Source: an uncultured Dokdonia sp. (GTDB taxonomy: Bacteria; Bacteroidota; Bacteroidia; Flavobacteriales; Flavobacteriaceae). From it: a DNA stretch of 64,000 nucleotides. The notes beneath the pieces are model-generated. The model did no database searches. It was not told the DNA's origin and saw only the letters and a list, made by a program, of their open reading frames with translations. Shown piece after piece: positions 61,539 through 64,000 of this stretch. The DNA is taken from assembly GCF_947492535.1 (NCBI RefSeq), contig NZ_CANLNH010000012.1, positions 62,001 to 126,000 on the forward strand, in the 5' to 3' direction. The position numbers were made by a program, and so were the translations under genes. Positions within the stretch are counted from its first letter, which is position 1, and each line of letters begins with the position of its first letter.

Positions 61539-64000
61539 TTAAAAAGTGATCTGATCTCCTCCCTCTCTTTCAGGGAAAGGAATTGGATTTAATATTATAT
61601 CAGATTGTGATACTGGTTCAATCTCTGTAAGTGTTGTAGGTTCTGGTGTATTCTGAGTTCCGGTAAGAATTGCTGTACCGCGCTCTATAGTACTATCTCT
61701 TTCTTCATTTTCACAATAGCATGGCAATCCTTCTTCCTGAAGTACCGCAGCGTCTGCTTGAACAATCGTTAATGATGTAGGCACACGAGTTTCCCATTCT
61801 TTTTCTACTTCGCCCTCTATAATTTGCATCTCTTCTGAAATAGAAAGATATAGGTCGTTATCTTCAGCAATCACAAGACCTTGTCCTTCCCATAATTCTC
61901 CTGTTTCCATATACCAGTTTACGGCTTCTTCAAATCCTGGACGTACGGGTACTACTGCACGTGCCATTCCTGACTGTAAAAAAGCTTGAAAGATAGGATC
62001 TGCTGCGTCGTTTTCTTGAAATAAAGATTTCCAGTTTTCTTCTTCTCCATAAAAATATGGGTAGAATAAATAGGCCATAATATCCCAATCAAAGGCTTGC
62101 TCAAAGAATTTTACCGTGCTTGCATGTGTATCAAAGGCGTTATTTTTAACTACTTTAGAAATACCTGTTAGACCATCTACATCTTCATAATTCTCCTTGG
62201 CTATTGTTTGACCTAGTTGATCTGCCAATAACTCTATAGCAATACGTTTGATTTCTTTTTTCTCAACACTACGATTAAATAATGGATTAAAAGAAACGTT
62301 TCCTGGATCTTCTTCTACTGGTGTCACTACAGCTGCTAATGCATCATTATATGCCTGAAGTTGGTTTTCGTACACATCCATAATTGCATTAAATGTTTCT
62401 AGTTGCCATTGCTCAAAGATCTCTGAAGTTCTTCGACAATTAGCGACCACTCCTATAGAAGCTCCCCCTACATCTGCTCCATGAAAAGCTACTCCTAATT
62501 CTTTTTGAATTGGATTGGAAGAAAAACTATAATTTCTCACAATTTTATCATTAGAAGCATTAGGTAAGCTTGTATAATGGTGGCCAACTGTCATAGCTCC
62601 ATATGTACTTTCTTTACCATGTGGAACAAAAGTAAATCCTAATGTTGCTTGTGCACTAATTACTTCATATCCATCTGGGATTTCCATTTTAAAATTACTC
62701 GCGCCAGGATAGTAATGTTCTGCCAGATATTCAGTTCCTTTTACACTAAATGAGTCTGACACACTCATAAATTGTTGTGGCATAGCATTAACCTCAGCAT
62801 TATATGCGCCAGCAAATGCTTTATAATTTCCAGCTAAAACCACTGTAGGTGCAATCATTCCAATCTCACTTGGATGTTGTGGCTCTTCTGGTAATACGGT
62901 TGTATTTGGATTTACCGTTCCAGATGTTGCTTGTAATGCAATAGCTTCTTTAAAGAATCTTGAAGGTTCTGGAATTGCAAATTCATACATGAGTCGTTTT
63001 CCATAATTCACAAGTTTATTGGTATAAATTTTATCTACCCAACGGTACACACCTGTCACGTGTTCAGTCCCTTGTGTATTATCAAACCCGTGTTTGTTAT
63101 TTTCTTCAAACTCTTTAAGAATACGGGATGTACGTTTACGGGTCACTTTTTCAACAACACGCTCTAAGGCTCTTTCTGTTACTTCTTCTGCATAGGTTTG
63201 TGCTTCAGAATTTGAATTTGACGTTGAGCTTGATGAAGAGGTATTGAAAAACGCATTGGCATTAAATCTAGTTCCTCCAAACATACCGCTTACTCCTGCA
63301 TTTGCTCCAGCATCTTGTGCACTATCTTCATTTACAATAGAAGAGGCTTCACTTTGAATTTCAAAACGTTCTGTTGTAGAGGTATCTCTTAAGTTTTCTA
63401 CTTCACGCTCGGTGGTTTCTTCTGTTGTTGTTTCTACACTCGTTAAATTTCGTGTAGAACGTTCTTTATATTCTCTTGCTAGAATGTTTTCTATGTGAGA
63501 TACTTCACCTGGCACATAACAACAAACTTCTTGTTCTACGCGTCTAAAATCGGCAATACCAAGATTTGTTACACCATATACTTTTCTATCTGAAACAGGT
63601 ACAGTTCCAGTATTTGTCGTCTCATGAAAATCACCTAGGTTTAAACTTGTACTAAACACTTGTTGATTAAAAGTTAAGGATCGACCATCGCTTAATACGA
63701 TTTCTCCTTCAAGCATAAATGATGTGGTATTTGGAGGAAAAGCAACTAAACTTGGGAAAAATTTAAGTAATTTTCCCGAAGGTGTATCTGAAACTGTAAA
63801 CTCAGTTCCTGAAAGTGTCGTAATATTATTGATCAGGACTTCATACTCCACATATATAATCTGAACTCCATCTAGCTGACGATAAATATGCATATTGATA
63901 TCTCGCTCACCTGATGAGTTTGTTTGATGTAATGGCGGCATACTATAATCTGCATCAGGCACATTTATTTTATTTGATACTGTGACTACAGACCCTCCTA
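61539..64000 (-). CDS. large protein of unknown function, 5' end outside the window
   Basis: The reading frame is open to the window edge (in-frame residues GGSVVTVSNKINV precede a GTG at 63962), so the true start probably lies beyond 64000. The visible part is over 800 aa: a beta-rich region, a long charged/Thr-Ser-rich coiled-coil region (about 160-300 of the visible part, EERxxER-like), a helical middle, and a C-terminal CYCENEERD segment. Upstream of the toxin-like gene on the same strand; may be a delivery or structural component. Confidence 0.7.
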   Translation of the reverse strand, partial: GGSVVTVSNKINVPDADYSMPPLHQTNSSGERDINMHIYRQLDGVQIIYVEYEVLINNITTLSGTEFTVSDTPSGKLLKFFPSLVAFPPNTTSFMLEGEIVLSDGRSLTFNQQVFSTSLNLGDFHETTNTGTVPVSDRKVYGVTNLGIADFRRVEQEVCCYVPGEVSHIENILAREYKERSTRNLTSVETTTEETTEREVENLRDTSTTERFEIQSEASSIVNEDSAQDAGANAGVSGMFGGTRFNANAFFNTSSSSSTSNSNSEAQTYAEEVTERALERVVEKVTRKRTSRILKEFEENNKHGFDNTQGTEHVTGVYRWVDKIYTNKLVNYGKRLMYEFAIPEPSRFFKEAIALQATSGTVNPNTTVLPEEPQHPSEIGMIAPTVVLAGNYKAFAGAYNAEVNAMPQQFMSVSDSFSVKGTEYLAEHYYPGASNFKMEIPDGYEVISAQATLGFTFVPHGKESTYGAMTVGHHYTSLPNASNDKIVRNYSFSSNPIQKELGVAFHGADVGGASIGVVANCRRTSEIFEQWQLETFNAIMDVYENQLQAYNDALAAVVTPVEEDPGNVSFNPLFNRSVEKKEIKRIAIELLADQLGQTIAKENYEDVDGLTGISKVVKNNAFDTHASTVKFFEQAFDWDIMAYLFYPYFYGEEENWKSLFQENDAADPIFQAFLQSGMARAVVPVRPGFEEAVNWYMETGELWEGQGLVIAEDNDLYLSISEEMQIIEGEVEKEWETRVPTSLTIVQADAAVLQEEGLPCYCENEERDSTIERGTAILTGTQNTPEPTTLTEIEPVSQSDIILNPIPFPEREGGDQITF

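Overview
The window looks like a chromosomal segment of a marine Flavobacteriaceae (Bacteroidota). Evidence: low GC, Bacteroidota-type promoters (TTTG near -33, TAnnTTTG near -7), type IX secretion C-terminal sorting domains (ending in motifs such as YPNPVQD), LytTR regulators, GG-leader peptides, and many short flavobacterial palindromes (about 15 copies of a palindrome centred on TTTCGCGAAA). Species cannot be assigned from sequence alone.

Layout. 0-7.7 kb: LytTR two-component pair, RibA-like protein, two serine beta-lactamase-family hydrolases, a GH64/thaumatin-like protein and a secreted protein. 7.8-14.1 kb: two attenuator-like RNA modules, then a plus-strand RNA-repair operon (unknown basic protein, RtcB, PrfH, TPR protein, nucleotidyltransferase, DEDDh exonuclease). 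14.3-17.2 kb: SIR2-TPR defence-like protein. 17.6-31.4 kb: WYL regulator divergent from a TROVE (Ro60/Rsr) gene, a tandem array of nine Y-RNA-like genes, a small S24/S26-like protein, a 206-nt tRNA-like RNA, two RlaP-type nucleotidyltransferases, a second RtcB, a SUKH protein and a DUF434-like protein. 32-34.6 kb: patatin-like membrane protein. 34.9-37.8 kb: two more attenuator-like modules, a MITE-like element and 14 tRNA or tRNA-like genes. 38-43 kb: propeller/LytTR sensor, paired T9SS cargo proteins, GG-leader peptide. 43.3-45.2 kb: structured RNA, three tRNAs and an Rnl2-type RNA ligase. 45-48.8 kb: large T9SS adhesin. 49-51.7 kb: promoter, tRNA/tRNA-like array (some circularly permuted) and a SPFH (Band-7) protein. 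52-57 kb: haloperoxidase-like protein, holin-like protein, OmpA, lipocalin. 57-64 kb: toxin/immunity-like locus with displaced toxin tails.

The main result is an RNA-damage and tRNA-biology island spread over about 42 kb. At least four of its transcription units (TROVE/Y RNAs; tRNA-like RNA plus RlaP; second RtcB; tRNA array plus SPFH) share a TACGCAA-N5-TTGCGYA operator exactly 11 nt upstream of the -7 element. The WYL gene next to the first copy is the obvious candidate regulator. The Y-RNA array follows YrlA-like logic: each unit is closed by a stem with a conserved bulged C, contains the motif GYCGTA-N8-10-TACTTCG, and several carry a circularly permuted tRNA mimic (T arm, 3' acceptor, linker, 5' acceptor, D arm). 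One unit instead carries a near-exact copy of 23S rRNA helix 69-71 sequence. Many tRNA genes of the island are odd: five tRNA or tRNA-like genes carry short palindromic elements at the same T-loop position, two tRNA-Leu lack the long variable arm, two tRNA-Phe differ almost only in the anticodon arm, and three tRNA 3' ends are duplicated.

Inference: the island senses translation or RNA damage, repairs it (RtcB x2, PrfH, Rnl2, RlaP x2, exonuclease, TROVE/Y RNAs) and supplies substitute or decoy tRNAs. Functions of individual proteins are assigned from recognised motifs only. No searches or folding programs were run; all pairings were read by eye.
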